In this document: piece by piece, positions 21,663 through 32,409 of the stretch | Layout: every line of letters starts with the position of its first letter | Position numbering within the stretch: the first letter of the stretch is position 1 | NCBI RefSeq assembly: GCF_000149955.1 | Contig: NC_030986.1 | Coordinates: 5,497,624 to 5,561,623 of the forward strand | Length of the DNA stretch: 64,000 nucleotides | Source of the DNA: Fusarium oxysporum f. sp. lycopersici 4287 | Taxonomy: Eukaryota > Ascomycota > Sordariomycetes > Hypocreales > Nectriaceae | Direction: 5' to 3' | Notes under the pieces: model-generated | Seen by the model: only the letters and a program-made list of their open reading frames with translations | Told to the model about the DNA's origin: nothing | Database searches by the model: none | Translations under genes and position numbers: made by a program

Positions 21663-22608
21663 GGTGAAAGACTAAGGTGCAAAGAGGCGCAGTGATTTGA
21701 ATGTTATGACAGAAGTACTTGGGATATTAATTTGATCTTCTTCATAGTAGTCTAATGCCTGGGAACCCCCTCATACTTTATGGTGTCACAAAAGAACATC
21801 GTCATGGCTACTTGTTAACGTACCATGCCATCGCACTGTGGAAATTTCGACTGTGAAAACATCCATCCAATGTTATAGCTCATCCGGCACTTCCGCGCTT
21901 AGACAGTGTCTGTGCTTTACCTTCAATGCTGCCAGTTCATGTCATCCAACCTTTCAGCTCTCCCCATTTTTGGTTTCCCTTCCTATCTTGACCTTGACAG
22001 GCATATACGCGTCTTTACTTCGAATCCTATTTTGAACATGGTGGGTTTCGTATAGCTATGCGACGTTGTACAAAGTTTGATGTTGTCGCCTGATACCGTT
22101 CTCAGCATGCATCTTTCCTAAAGAGAAGTATTGACATGCAAAGGGCTGGCTGAACAAACCCAAGTCCCAAAAGAAAATGGTGAATGGGTGATCAACATTT
22201 CGGCTTATTTGTTGGGTTATAGACGGCACGGCACGGCCCTTACCTGAGAGGTCGTAATGCTTCTGTGTGAGACCGGATATAGAAAGCGATCAGCACCTTA
22301 CAGGAGCTGAGCTCCCTACACGCATTGCAGGATGACAAAGTTACTGGTCTGATAGAAGAGGTCGCATTGCAGCCAATATTGAACCGAATGGGAAAACGAT
22401 CGGCATCCTGACAAAGCTGAGCTCTCTGGTGATCGAAGCAACCTCCACGGCATATTGTTGCTGTTAGATTTACAAATGAGGTTTGGCCGAGGCATCAAAT
22501 ACCCGTCACGCGTAAGTTTGAAGCTTCTTGGTATCACAGACTGATCATCGATCCGATAGATCCTCACATCACCAACTGCATCTCTTTATTCAGGAAACCT
22601 AAAACACG
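21663..22608. promoter_or_regulatory. divergent intergenic region with a diverged direct repeat
   Basis: 946 bp between the divergent lectin and protease genes. About 67 bp at 22251-22317 recur gap-free 110 bp downstream at 22361-22427; the last 37 bp are the best conserved (AACGAT/GCGAT followed by CAGCACC- and AGCTGAGCTC-like blocks). No gene seen. Confidence 0.4.
22251..22427. repeat. imperfect ~67-bp direct repeat, offset 110 bp
   Basis: By eye about 40 of 67 positions agree between 22251-22317 and 22361-22427, with most mismatches in the better half being transitions. Weak; listed as a possible duplicated regulatory element. Confidence 0.3.
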
Positions 22609-24022
22609 ATGGTTGCATCGAAAGTTCCCCAGAACCTTTGGCACCGCGACCGTCGAGGCGGAGATGCTGGCCGAGAGCGTGAGAAAGATCCAGTTCGTTA
22701 TGGCCTTAATTCCATGAGCGACTCTGTTATCGGCCAAGCTGTAGCGAAGCTAAGATTCACTAAAGATGGAGCCGGCAAGTATTCCAAGAATTCAATGCAT
22801 GCTCAATCCCTAACATGGAAGTTCTTTCCAGAGAAAGGCGGCAATGGCTTCTTTGTCAATATTCCTGGCCAAGACAAAGCTATTATCTTCACAGCAGGTC
22901 ATAACTTAATGGACGAGAACGGAAAGAGGACCCAAAATCTCCGAGCCTGATGGTCTGACCTCGGAGAGCAACACAAAGGGGTGGAGATACTGGAGAATGA
23001 TACTCGAGTGAGCAAAGTCTTTTCGACCACGCCTAGCGAAGAGTCTGACATTGATGACTTTGGTATCATTATGATTCCCAAGAACAACAACCCTCCCCCT
23101 CCCAAAACGGCCTTTGGATTTGCTCTGAGACTTGCTGAGGAGGACAGACTAGAAGGCATCTGCAATATCTCCAGCTATCTGACGACTGCTAAGACTGGCG
23201 AGCCGCCGACGCGCAGTACAGGACGCTTCGTCAATCCTATACTGAAACAACATCAGCTTGAGTATCTGACGTATACTGAGGCTGGCGTAAGTGGCTCCGT
23301 GGTCTGGACTGGATACAATGGAGCTCCTGTAGCAGTGGCTATTCAGTAAGAAACTTCACATCCCACTCAATTCTTCAACTGACCAAGCATCTAGCAATTA
23401 CGGACCTAAGCGAAAGAGTCCAAAGTACGGCAGTCGTGGCTCTCGTATTGATATGAAAATGATGCGAGAGATCATGGAGTGGACTGGAGTTTACAAAAGG
23501 GCCGTTGCCATTATAGCCCAACCACTTGGGAAGAAACAGCCCATTCCTTCACTGCCCCTCTGCATGGCATGGTCCGAACAAGACAAGGTTCTCCGCGTCC
23601 ACGTCCAAGATGACACTGAACCAATCATAGAAGAAGCAACATTCGAAGCCCTCCCAGTCTTTTCTTCCGCAATGCTCCTTGGAAAAGACCCAAAGGAGGA
23701 GATCGGCTTTGCACAGGTTGATAAAAGACCCAACGCTTCTAAAGACACTATGCGCTGGGTCTCGTGGAACATTGAGTGGAATAGCGTTAGTTTTGCTAGT
23801 GCCCTCAGTAGAGCGCGGTTGGTGAAGTGGGACGTGAAGGGGCCGTGGGATGTGAAGGGAAAGATGGCTGCGATGACCCTTAACTGGGATGATGCAATTA
23901 GAGAGGTTGTGTTTCGTGTTGATGATGAGGTTGTCAAGAAGTGGGAACTTGAGCTTCCTGATACTGAATACACCGGTATTGCATACCAAGAAAAGGGAGA
24001 TACAAAATTTCAGGTCTGTTAA
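22609..24022 (+). pseudogene. trypsin-like serine protease domain protein with an in-frame TGA
   Basis: Two exons, 22609-23345 and 23395-24022 (49-nt intron, GTAAGA...CTAG) give 454 codons plus stop. The triad of a chymotrypsin-fold protease is visible: His98 in FTAGHNL, Asp150 in IDDFGIIMIP, Ser228 in GVSGSVVW, then VAIHNYGP across the splice. The C-terminal ~200 residues are a separate beta-rich region ending ELPDTEYTGIAYQEKG. Codon 114 (22948-22950) is TGA, between the His and Asp motifs, and the same frame continues without shift on both sides. The following bases are TGG, not the CTA context known for fungal readthrough. No intron could remove it. Either a nonsense allele, an error or recoding. 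No signal peptide, so likely intracellular. Divergent from the lectin gene and upstream of the HET gene. Confidence 0.75.
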
Positions 24023-24484
24023 CACATTGTCTGTTCTTCTGTTGTAGTTCTGTTCATTATGCTAACTGGTGTCAACTGCAGAATCCTTACAAGAGATTTA
24101 TTATGAAAGCTGTTTAGGCTACCTAAGGACTCTATTCCTATTTGTTTTTCTATTTCTATTTAGTATCTTTAGCAGATTAAAATATTTTCAGCCTGTTTGG
24201 GATCGTATTTCTCCATTTTATGGTTATAATAAGAGCCTGGGAGCACATAATATTCATAGTTGAGATACGATTGCCCCATCTTCACCATCCTATAAGGACG
24301 CCGCATTGGTTTCTATCCACAAACATACATGCTGATAAATATGTATGAAATCCTTGCCATTCATTCCAGGGACGACTGGTCACTACACTATCCCCAAATA
24401 AGCTAGGTCAAGTTCTGAAACGTCTTACATGCAGCGTGAATTCTGCCATCCACATTTGAGGTCTTCCTTTCCAAACCCTTCATA
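24023..24484. other. intergenic region
   Basis: 462 bp, with an AT/T-rich section at 24110-24260 giving a meaningless hydrophobic open frame. No gene. Confidence 0.3.
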
Positions 24485-26584
24485 ATGGCGCAATACTATT
24501 CAGACGTGCTCGACACAGAGTCCTTTCGCCTCGCAACTGTCTCCCTAGCCACTCATCCTGATACCAAGTCCCAGGTGCCGAGCGTGACACTCACGACACA
24601 TGTTCTGTCCGGCGCCCCAGACCTCGCTTACAATGCGCTATCTTACACTTGGGGTTCACCGCGAGACGGCCCCTCACTTCCCGACAAGGTTGCCAACACA
24701 ACGATTCTGCTGAATGGGCTGTCCTTTGAGGTTCAGCCGAACCTCTATGATGCTCTCGTCGAATTGCAGGCCTCGTGCTCAGAGACTCCAATCTGGATAG
24801 ACGCCCTCTGCATCAACCAGTCCAACCCCAGCGAGCGATCTCCACAGGTCTCCGTCATGAACCAGATCTACGGAAAGGCAAACCGCGTTATTGTCTGGCT
24901 TGGAAAGGCCTTCCCCGAGCTAGAGGTCGGACTCAAAGCAGCTGAGAGAATCGGTAATGCATCAGTTCCTGAGACACTTCGAATGATTCGAACGCAGACA
25001 TGGGATTTCAGTTCTGACTTGTCAACGATGCCGGAGCGTTATGGTATGGATCCTGTTGATCAGGAAGAAGCTATTGGTCTGGTCACTCTTTACATGAGTA
25101 ACTGGTTTACCCGGATCTGGATCATCCAGGAAGTTTCCCTCACCAGCGACGTGGTTATTCTATGCAACGGCAGATTCACCGGCTTTGACTGCGTGGGTTA
25201 CGCAGCGGCGTTCCTGCACTACAGCGGATTCTTCCAATCTGTGGTCGACCTTGTTCCTAGGGACAGGCCTGGCATTCACATTCGTGGCGGTATCAACATC
25301 TTTCACGCAGAAAGAATCCAATTGCTTCGCGAGTGGTGCAAAGGCAAGAAGAGTCTGTGGGTTGGTGTCCTTGCCATGATCGACCTGGAAGCTGGTCTTG
25401 GGAAGCATCATACGAAGCCCTCAGCAATAGTCCCCTTACGGGTGTTCTTCTCCACCTTTGGAATGAAAGCAACAGATCCTCGGGATTCCATCTATGGGTG
25501 GAATGGTATCTTGAAGCATATGGCAACTCAAGAAGGGGTCTCTCTGCCGTCAGTGTTCGAGCCAGATTACGATATCGACATCAAAGACTTGCTGCGAAAC
25601 ATCGCCTGCAACATCATCGAGACGACTGATTCTCTTGTCTACCTAAGCCTGGTCAAGGACCCCAGCATGCGAGAAACACCAGGCCTTCCATCTTGGGTTC
25701 CTGACTATCCACCGGTTCTGTACAACAGTGTCCATGGACCAAACTTTAGATCCATTGGAACTGTCAATTCTTCGAAACACGTTCCCCACTCCCCCAATCA
25801 ATATCCATTCACTATCGCTGGACATGTCCTTGAAGCTTTTGGCTTTCGTCTCGGCACCGTTCGGATGATTGGTGAAGGGTTTCTTGAATGCCTTCAAGGC
25901 CGTCTTAGGATACTTGGGGACATTCTCCTTGCTATGGGTGAGATTTATCCATATACAAACCAACGTGCAGATGAAGTTCTTTGGAGAACTTTGATCTGGG
26001 ATACTGATTTCACAAATAGGCCATCGAAGCTCATTCGACTGGAGGACTTCCAGAGGGCCATTTTGCATAATTTCGCACGTGCGCTGCAGCTTGGGTTCAA
26101 AGAGGCAGAGTCAGCCTCTGCTGGTCAGGCTTTGGTTCTTCAATTCACCCGGGATATGACTTACCTGGACGAGATAGCCGCCAAATTCCCTAACAGTATA
26201 TTTCCCAGCACCAAGCTTATCAAGGCCTTGTGTGCCAGCTTGGATATTGTACTTCAGGACAGTGATGAATTTGATCAGGAAGAGCTCCAGAGACTTATGG
26301 AACCACCGTCAAAACATGCTATGCCACCTTATAATATTATGGCGTCGACGTGGATTAACCACAGGGCCATCCTCACTGATACAGGGTATTTGGGCATGGG
26401 GCCTGATTCAACTCAAGCCGGGGATGAGGTTTGGATTATCTCTGGGTGTCCTGCTCCGCTGGTTATGAGGAAGGCAGAAGAGAGAAATGATTATTGTCTT
26501 ATTGGAGAGACTTATATACATGGCGCTATGCAGGGAGAGGCTGTTACTGATAATGTTATTTGGGAGAATATCAAGATAGTCTGA
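24485..26584 (+). CDS. HET-domain (heterokaryon incompatibility) protein
   Basis: Single exon, 699 aa. The HET domain begins at residue ~49 with YNALSYTWG and includes ILLNGLSFEVQPNLYDAL, PIWIDALCINQ and VMNQIYGKANRVIVWLG, followed by the FTRIWIIQEV block near residue 210: all three classic HET motifs. The C-terminal half has the ATDPRDSIYG(W) block and a closing DEVWIISGCPAPLVMR ... YCLIGETYIHG unit seen in most long HET proteins. HET domains trigger cell death after non-self recognition (family knowledge) and belong to the TIR-like fold. No NACHT or repeat domain is fused. It sits at the right end of the 17.8-26.6 kb group. Coding frame is fully intact, unlike several neighbours. Confidence 0.92.
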   Translation: MAQYYSDVLDTESFRLATVSLATHPDTKSQVPSVTLTTHVLSGAPDLAYNALSYTWGSPRDGPSLPDKVANTTILLNGLSFEVQPNLYDALVELQASCSETPIWIDALCINQSNPSERSPQVSVMNQIYGKANRVIVWLGKAFPELEVGLKAAERIGNASVPETLRMIRTQTWDFSSDLSTMPERYGMDPVDQEEAIGLVTLYMSNWFTRIWIIQEVSLTSDVVILCNGRFTGFDCVGYAAAFLHYSGFFQSVVDLVPRDRPGIHIRGGINIFHAERIQLLREWCKGKKSLWVGVLAMIDLEAGLGKHHTKPSAIVPLRVFFSTFGMKATDPRDSIYGWNGILKHMATQEGVSLPSVFEPDYDIDIKDLLRNIACNIIETTDSLVYLSLVKDPSMRETPGLPSWVPDYPPVLYNSVHGPNFRSIGTVNSSKHVPHSPNQYPFTIAGHVLEAFGFRLGTVRMIGEGFLECLQGRLRILGDILLAMGEIYPYTNQRADEVLWRTLIWDTDFTNRPSKLIRLEDFQRAILHNFARALQLGFKEAESASAGQALVLQFTRDMTYLDEIAAKFPNSIFPSTKLIKALCASLDIVLQDSDEFDQEELQRLMEPPSKHAMPPYNIMASTWINHRAILTDTGYLGMGPDSTQAGDEVWIISGCPAPLVMRKAEERNDYCLIGETYIHGAMQGEAVTDNVIWENIKIV

Positions 26585-26699
26585 TTCTTGATAGAAACAT
26601 AGGGAGTAGCAAGCATGGTTTTATCATTCTCGAGACTTTTCTAAACTGAATCTTGATAGCCAGTATCAGAATATTGACAGCTAGCTTCGGTCGCCGAAT

Positions 26700-27207
26700 T
26701 TATTCCTTGATCTCATTCTTATGAAAGATATCTGTCCAACAGTCAGTATCCCCGTCCCTCACAGTTCTAATCGATTTACCTGGCACTTCTGGCATCCAGC
26801 TCTCTCTATACTTGCAGAAGAACTCTCCCTTGGGAGGGAACTTGTCAGGTTCGTCAAAGGTTCCCCACATGATGTATCGAAACTTGTCCGCAGCTTGTTC
26901 ACCATATTCACAGATGAAAGCTCCGCAATTGTGGCAAAACTCTCGAACTACGCCATTCTCCTGCTTGAAGGTCTTGGGTTTGCCTTGGTCGTAGCTGAAG
27001 CCATCAAGTGCGACCTGGATATTGTCAGCTATGGGTTACTTCAATCAAGAGAAGTTAATATACCTTCGTGGTAAGTCCAAAATTGGTTCCAAATGCCCTT
27101 TTACAACTTCCACAATGACAAAGTGATGTTCGTGCGTCATCGGGCGAGTCTAATGACACGCTGTACTTGACATTACCACAAACGCATTTTCCGGTATAGC
27201 TGGGCAT
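26700..27207 (-). CDS. GFA-family (glutathione-dependent formaldehyde-activating-like) protein
   Basis: Three exons: 27064-27207, 26780-27014, 26700-26731, with 49- and 48-nt introns in phase; 136 aa. Zinc-binding Cys motifs are in the expected order: KCVCGNVKY (C-x-C), LCHCGSCKRAFG (C-x-C-x2-C) and FCHNCGAF (C-x2-C). The end WMPEVPDIFHKNEIKE is typical of fungal GFA/CENP-V paralogues. The family binds zinc and includes S-hydroxymethylglutathione synthases; most fungal members have unknown substrates. Length is normal. It converges with the HET gene, leaving about 115 bp between their ends. Confidence 0.88.
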
Positions 27208-27929
27208 GGTGGCTTATATAGGAAGACAAGTCTAATTGATTGACGAATCAGAGATAGAGCGCGACTGAAGGAACTACAGACAATAGTGAGAATTTTAACT
27301 ATCAAGGTGTTGTTTGAGATGGGGTTGATATAGAAATACCGTTTGCCTTCATGTGATCAGTCAGCCTGCATCATAGTCCTGACGTCAGAGTTGTTATGAC
27401 GCTGATTAACGTATGTCTTACGTTCATCAAGCATCAAATACATTTTATTCTCTCCTACTCATTCGAAACAACCACTCGCCTATACCACATATATTTCGTA
27501 TTGATCTCATCACAAGCCGGTAAGGACTCCACGTCCATGTTGAATGGAAGAGTACAGGGTAAGCATTTTGTCTCAAAGCCAAGAACACCACAAAAGAGCG
27601 ACTCATGAGAAGTAATACGGCTTAATATTATCCCCTAAGCTATTACTATGTGTTCTTGAATTGCCCAATTAACTATCATAGTGACGAGGCGTGATGGGAA
27701 AATTGGTAGTCGGACAATAGTAAAGACCGAGATAACCTCACGGGTCAGCATGTAAGCACAAAAGTGGGGACGTCTCGGGACTTAGAAAAGCCCGACACAT
27801 TCCTCTGATACGAAAAGTCTCGACGCCCAACTCAACACCTGCATATTAAATCCATCTGGTTCTCGAAGAACACGACCACCCTTTATACGAAAAACGTATT
27901 CCTCGGGTTTACAAAGTCCCGAAGCCACC
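27208..27929. promoter_or_regulatory. divergent intergenic region
   Basis: 722 bp between the GFA gene and the Zn2Cys6 gene at 27930. An ACGTATTCC/TTTATACG-rich leader and CT-rich patches precede 27930. An open frame at 27396-27608 was not accepted as a gene. Confidence 0.35.
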
Positions 27930-30148
27930 ATGTCCACCCCAGACTCATCGAAGCCCAAGCCCCATCGGGTCCTCGCTTGCGTTCTCTGTCAACAGCGCAA
28001 AGTGAAATGCGACCGCACGTTTCCCTGCTCAAACTGCGTCAAACATGGCGCTCAGTGCGTTCCAGCTACTCAACCTCGTCAACGAAGGCGACGATTTCCT
28101 GAGCGCGAGCTGTTGGATAGGCTGAGGAGGTATGAGGCGTTGATGAAGCAGAATAATGTCAAGTTTGATCCGCTTCATGAAGATAATGGAACGGAGAAGA
28201 GTTCGCCGAATGATTATAACTCTGACAGGGATCAGGTTGATGAGGAGGGTTCGCAGGTCAGAGCTGAGGGTGTTGCTGAGGTCAAGTAAGTTGAACCCCT
28301 CATTTATCACGAATGGGCTGACCAGTATAGAAATATCTGGCATGCAATGCGACAAGGGGTAATAATATCACAACAATTCTGCATCAAAAACATTCCTGAC
28401 CTCTGTCCAGTATCGAGATCCTAACGACAGCTTCTTCGAAACAGCCTTCAGCAATGCTCAAGACCAATCCTTCAACAACGATGAACACATGCTTTTCGGC
28501 TCTCGCCAAACAGCTGTTGAGCTCTACACCTTGCACCCAGAACCCGCTCAACTCTTCAGACTCTGGCAGGTATATCTCGACAACGTCAACCCGCTCCTAA
28601 AAGTCACGCATACACCTACCCTGCAAGGTCGCATTGTCGAAGCTGCGTCGAATCTCAAAGAAGTCCCTTCGACTCTTGAGGCTCTAATGTTTGGTATCTA
28701 CTGCATGGCTATACTGAGTCTTACTGCTGAGGAGTGTGAGACCATGTTCAAACAGCCCAAGGAAGAGCTCTCGACGAGGTTCCAGTTTGGATGTCAACAG
28801 GCTTTGCTGAACAGCAACTTCCTCCGTACTGGTAGTCGAGACTGTCTCACTGCATTGTTCCTCTATCTTGTGAGACATCTGCCTAGATCAGCTCTCACTA
28901 ATTCACTAACTATTTTAGGTGTCTGTCCACTCAGCCAGCCACCCAAAGTCCATCTCATCCATGCTCGCCGTCGCCATGCGCATCGCTCAGCGAATGGGTC
29001 TCCAAAGCGAATACATCAACATCAGAAGCAGTGTTCTCGAAGCAGAAATGCGCCGAAGACTCTGGTGGTCCCTGGTCCTCTTCGACTCCCGAGTTAGTGC
29101 CTTGGGAGATCATAAACCGACGAGTCTAACCCCAGGTTGGGATTGCGCGTTGCCCATGAATGTCAGCGATTCTGAACTTCGGGAGGAAACTAAAAATGCA
29201 CCAAAAGTCCAAGAACAAGCTACCGAGGCTATCTTTTCTATTGTCAGGAGCGAACTTGGGGAGTATACACGGAATAGTCCGTTTTATATCGCGTTTACGA
29301 ATCCATTGATGAAGCCGTTGGCGAAGAAGCTCCCTGAAGGTGGAGACGTTACTTTGGAGAGAGTGATAGAGGAAAAGTATCTCAAGTTTTGTGATGCTGA
29401 TAACCGTCTTCACTACATGACCCTTTGGACGGCAAGGGGTAGTATCGCAACATGCCGCTTGATGAACGACTTCCTAGTGTATCTCGAATCTTCAGGTACG
29501 TACAACCAAGCAGACCACGAAGCAGCAGTCTCCTACGCCATTGATTGGCTAGAATGCGATGCGAAGCTCTCAAGTTCACCCCTCACAAAGGGTTTCCGAT
29601 GGTTCCTTCGACTGTATTTCCCTTTTCCTGCATACATACGAATTATTCAGCACTTGAAGACCCAGCCCTTCAGCAATATTGCCGAGAGGGGATGGAAAGT
29701 TATGAAGGATAATTATGAAGCTCGGTGTGAGGGAGCAGATGTCGACAGATGGCATCCCATCTTCAAGCCATTTGCAAACATTGTTCTGTACGCTTGGGAT
29801 ACGGTCAAGAAGGCACATGAACAAGCGGAAAGGGAGATAGAGACGCCAGAGTTGGTGGACTTTATCAACAAAAAGACCGCGGATATGTCCCTGGATGGAA
29901 ATGAGTCAACCGGCTCGCAAACTCAGGGTAATACTGGGATGGAAATGGACGGTGTTCAGCTTCAGATGCCGTTTGGTTTTGGTGACCCGGGCATGTTCTT
30001 CAACATGGGTGGACAGCCTGGCTTTGATCCTGTTACTTCGGCACCGTATATGGCGGGTAGTGCGCCGTTGACTGTGAATATGAACCAGCTTAACTGGAAT
30101 TCGATGAACTGGGGAATGGCAGGGATGGGTGAAAATGGAAATTGGTAA
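27930..30148 (+). CDS. Zn2Cys6 transcription factor with Fungal_trans domain
   Basis: Four exons: 27930-28285, 28331-28358 (a 28-nt micro-exon), 28411-28869, 28919-30148. Introns of 45, 52 and 49 nt keep the frame; 690 aa. The zinc cluster starts at Cys17 (ACVLCQQRKVKCDRTFPCSNC..., spacing 2-6-5-2-6) and is followed by an Arg-rich linker and a coiled-coil-like LLDRLRRYEALMKQ. The middle-homology (Fungal_trans) domain is read from LFRLWQVYLDNVNPLLKVTHTPTL through ISSMLAVAMRIAQRMGL to MRRRLWWSLVLFDSRVSAL. The C-terminus is rich in Gly, Met, Asn and Gln, a possible activation region. It could regulate the neighbouring NRPS-like cluster, 3.5 kb away, but this is only proximity-based inference. 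Confidence 0.88.
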
Positions 30149-30207
30149 ATATCTAGAACTTCAGTTATATTAATTAGGTATATTCAAAAACAAATGAGCC
30201 TTCCCTC

Positions 30208-32409
30208 TCAGGCTTCTTCCTGCCTATCAGCCTCCTCTATATCCTGTCCGGCGTCTCTAGCTGCTCGACTCATTGCCACTCTTTCACCGTGGTTTTCATA
30301 TTCTGGGTTATATATAAGGTGCTTGCAACCAAGATGATCAACGATGACGGGACATGATCTCATGTCGAACACAACCAAGACAAGCCCTATGAGTCTGCGA
30401 GCCGCAAAGAGAAAAATGATCGAAACCATTGCAAACTCGATTCCCCACAGTGGGTAAGCCATAAAAAGACCGAGCAAAGTTGCCACTGTAAACATGGTTG
30501 CGGCATGAGCGACAACACCCTTTTGGAGACTGGGTGAGCTGGTCAAATCACATCCTATTAACCAATTATAAAGTTCTGGGTATCCGATATCTTGGGAGCG
30601 CTTTTTAAGCATTTCCTTGGTAGTCCGAGGACTTGTAAAATCTGTCTGCATGGGCATGTCTCGTCTGTGCTCAGGGGGTTGTCCTATCGACTGGGAACGG
30701 GTGTTGATGCCAAGAGACGATTCGAGATTCGCTTCATCAACATGAGCTTTCTCGATTAGATTGAGCTTCTGCTTATAGTCTAGTCCAAGTGTAAGCGACA
30801 TACCCAGGAATCAAGTGAAAGAAGAAAACATTACCAGCGTGGCTCTCCATAGCTACCAATATTGGAAGTGCAAGCAGTGCTAACGGCACAACTTGGCCAA
30901 ATCCCATGTTGTTGGGATTACCTGACATGCCTGTCGTCACAGCGCGCGAAACGAAAATGGTCACAATCCCATAGACATTTCCTGTCCAGAGCCAGAATAG
31001 CCTCCAGACGAAGGACCCTCGACACTGATGGAATGTCCATGTTTCAGCGGCCAATGTGACGAGAAGCCTAACCTTTCTTTTTGATGTAATATCCGAGGTT
31101 AAAATCGACAAAGCTTTGAACCTGAGCCATTTGTTCAAAAGAGGCTCTCGCTTGGATTCCCTGATTTCCCTCATCAGCTCTTTAAATTTGAATTTCGCAC
31201 CCTTGGGCTTAAAGAGTATGGATCTTCTTTGTTGATAGTCGTTCTCGCTGTCCGTCCTAGCTTGTATTCCTCCGCCTGAGATCAGTTGCAGAATGGAACG
31301 GATTGCCCGAGACTCGATTTCGATATCACCAAGATCTCGGTGATTGTCAGTTGTGGTTTGGTCTTCTAATCTTCTAAGTGTTTGAATTTCAATTTCCCCA
31401 ATGACTGAGTGCTGTTGAGAATCGAAGTCTACTCGATTCCGTTCGGTGGTAGGCCCATTGGCCTTGCCATCTACTGGCTGCTCTCGATACAGAAGCTGGA
31501 CGATATCGTACGTGCCATAAAGTACAGCAAGTGGAGCAAACATCTGCATGATAAGGCTAATATAATCCACATCTTCCATCTTCTCATTCATTCGATAGTC
31601 CTGAAGGGTGCAGGTTAAGTAGACGTGACTCGACATGTCCCAGGTGTATGATAGTCGGATAGTGAGAAGGAAGACGAGCATTCCTGAGCCTGTGACCATA
31701 GCAAGAACACGTATTAGCTTGGCAGTGCCACGGCCCTTGAAGCGTTTTATATAGAATGGGAAACTCCCAAGGTGTACTGTGGCTGCGAGACAACCCAGGG
31801 CTATAACAATTTTGGTGGAATAAATGGTGATGCTGTCCTGGATGATGAAGGACGCGATAAGGATGGATGCCTGGGAAACGAGAATCTGGTCACTTATAGC
31901 AACCATGAAGGCCATGAAGGCATGCGTACGCTCCCTTCTGCTTTGGACGACCTTTGTGCGTCTGGTTTTGGGGAACTTGGCCCTTAGTCGGCGGTAAAGC
32001 CAACGAGCCCCAGCAACCATTACAGCATCGCCCGAATTCAGAAGTCGCGGAGGTACTGAGAGTGTAAGGAAGGCGAGAATTAGAGTAGCCAATGCTATCA
32101 ACGATGTGATCAGGAAAGCAGCTTGTACCTGAGATTCCGTAAGACCGCGATGTTTCGAATGATTGGCAATCCACTTACTCCTGGTCCAGCGATATCCGCA
32201 TCAAATTCGACCTCTTCTTTAGAAACAAGGCTCCGAAGCCTTTCTGGTGAGCAGTCCATTAACAGAAAACCTAGCCTGACTTTGCGTAAGTCAAGCTTTA
32301 GTGCTCGAGCGTTATGCACAAAGAATAAGGTTGCGCAGAGACACAAGATTGATAAAGGTAAATAACTTAGAGCAAGAATGAGAAGAGTTCTTTAATAATC
32401 TCTCTGCAT
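30208..32409 (-). CDS. large multi-pass membrane protein of unknown function (in-frame TAA after the fifth codon)
   Basis: Exons about 32179-32409, 30835-32128 and 30208-30779, introns of 50 and 55 nt in phase; ~698 codons. No named family recognised. A strongly hydrophobic N-terminus (ALSYLPLSILCLCATLFFVH) looks like a signal anchor; then DIAGPGVQAAFLITSLIALATLILAFL, six or more further hydrophobic helices, a long polar loop with acidic and basic stretches, and two more helices near the end. This DxAGxGV-type arrangement is common among uncharacterised fungal membrane proteins. The only upstream in-frame ATG (32409, MQRDY) is followed by TAA (32392-32394) before the hydrophobic segment, so either translation starts elsewhere (an unseen 5' exon), or a nonsense mutation or error is present. 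Confidence 0.6.

Noticed and set aside
22948..22950. Translational readthrough of the protease TGA
   Set aside because: The downstream context is TGG rather than CTA, and no extended readthrough signal is visible, so readthrough is less likely than mutation or error.
24069..24263. Hydrophobic 64-codon open frame after the protease gene
   Set aside because: Produced by T-rich sequence; poly-Leu/Phe composition is what T-rich DNA gives in any frame.
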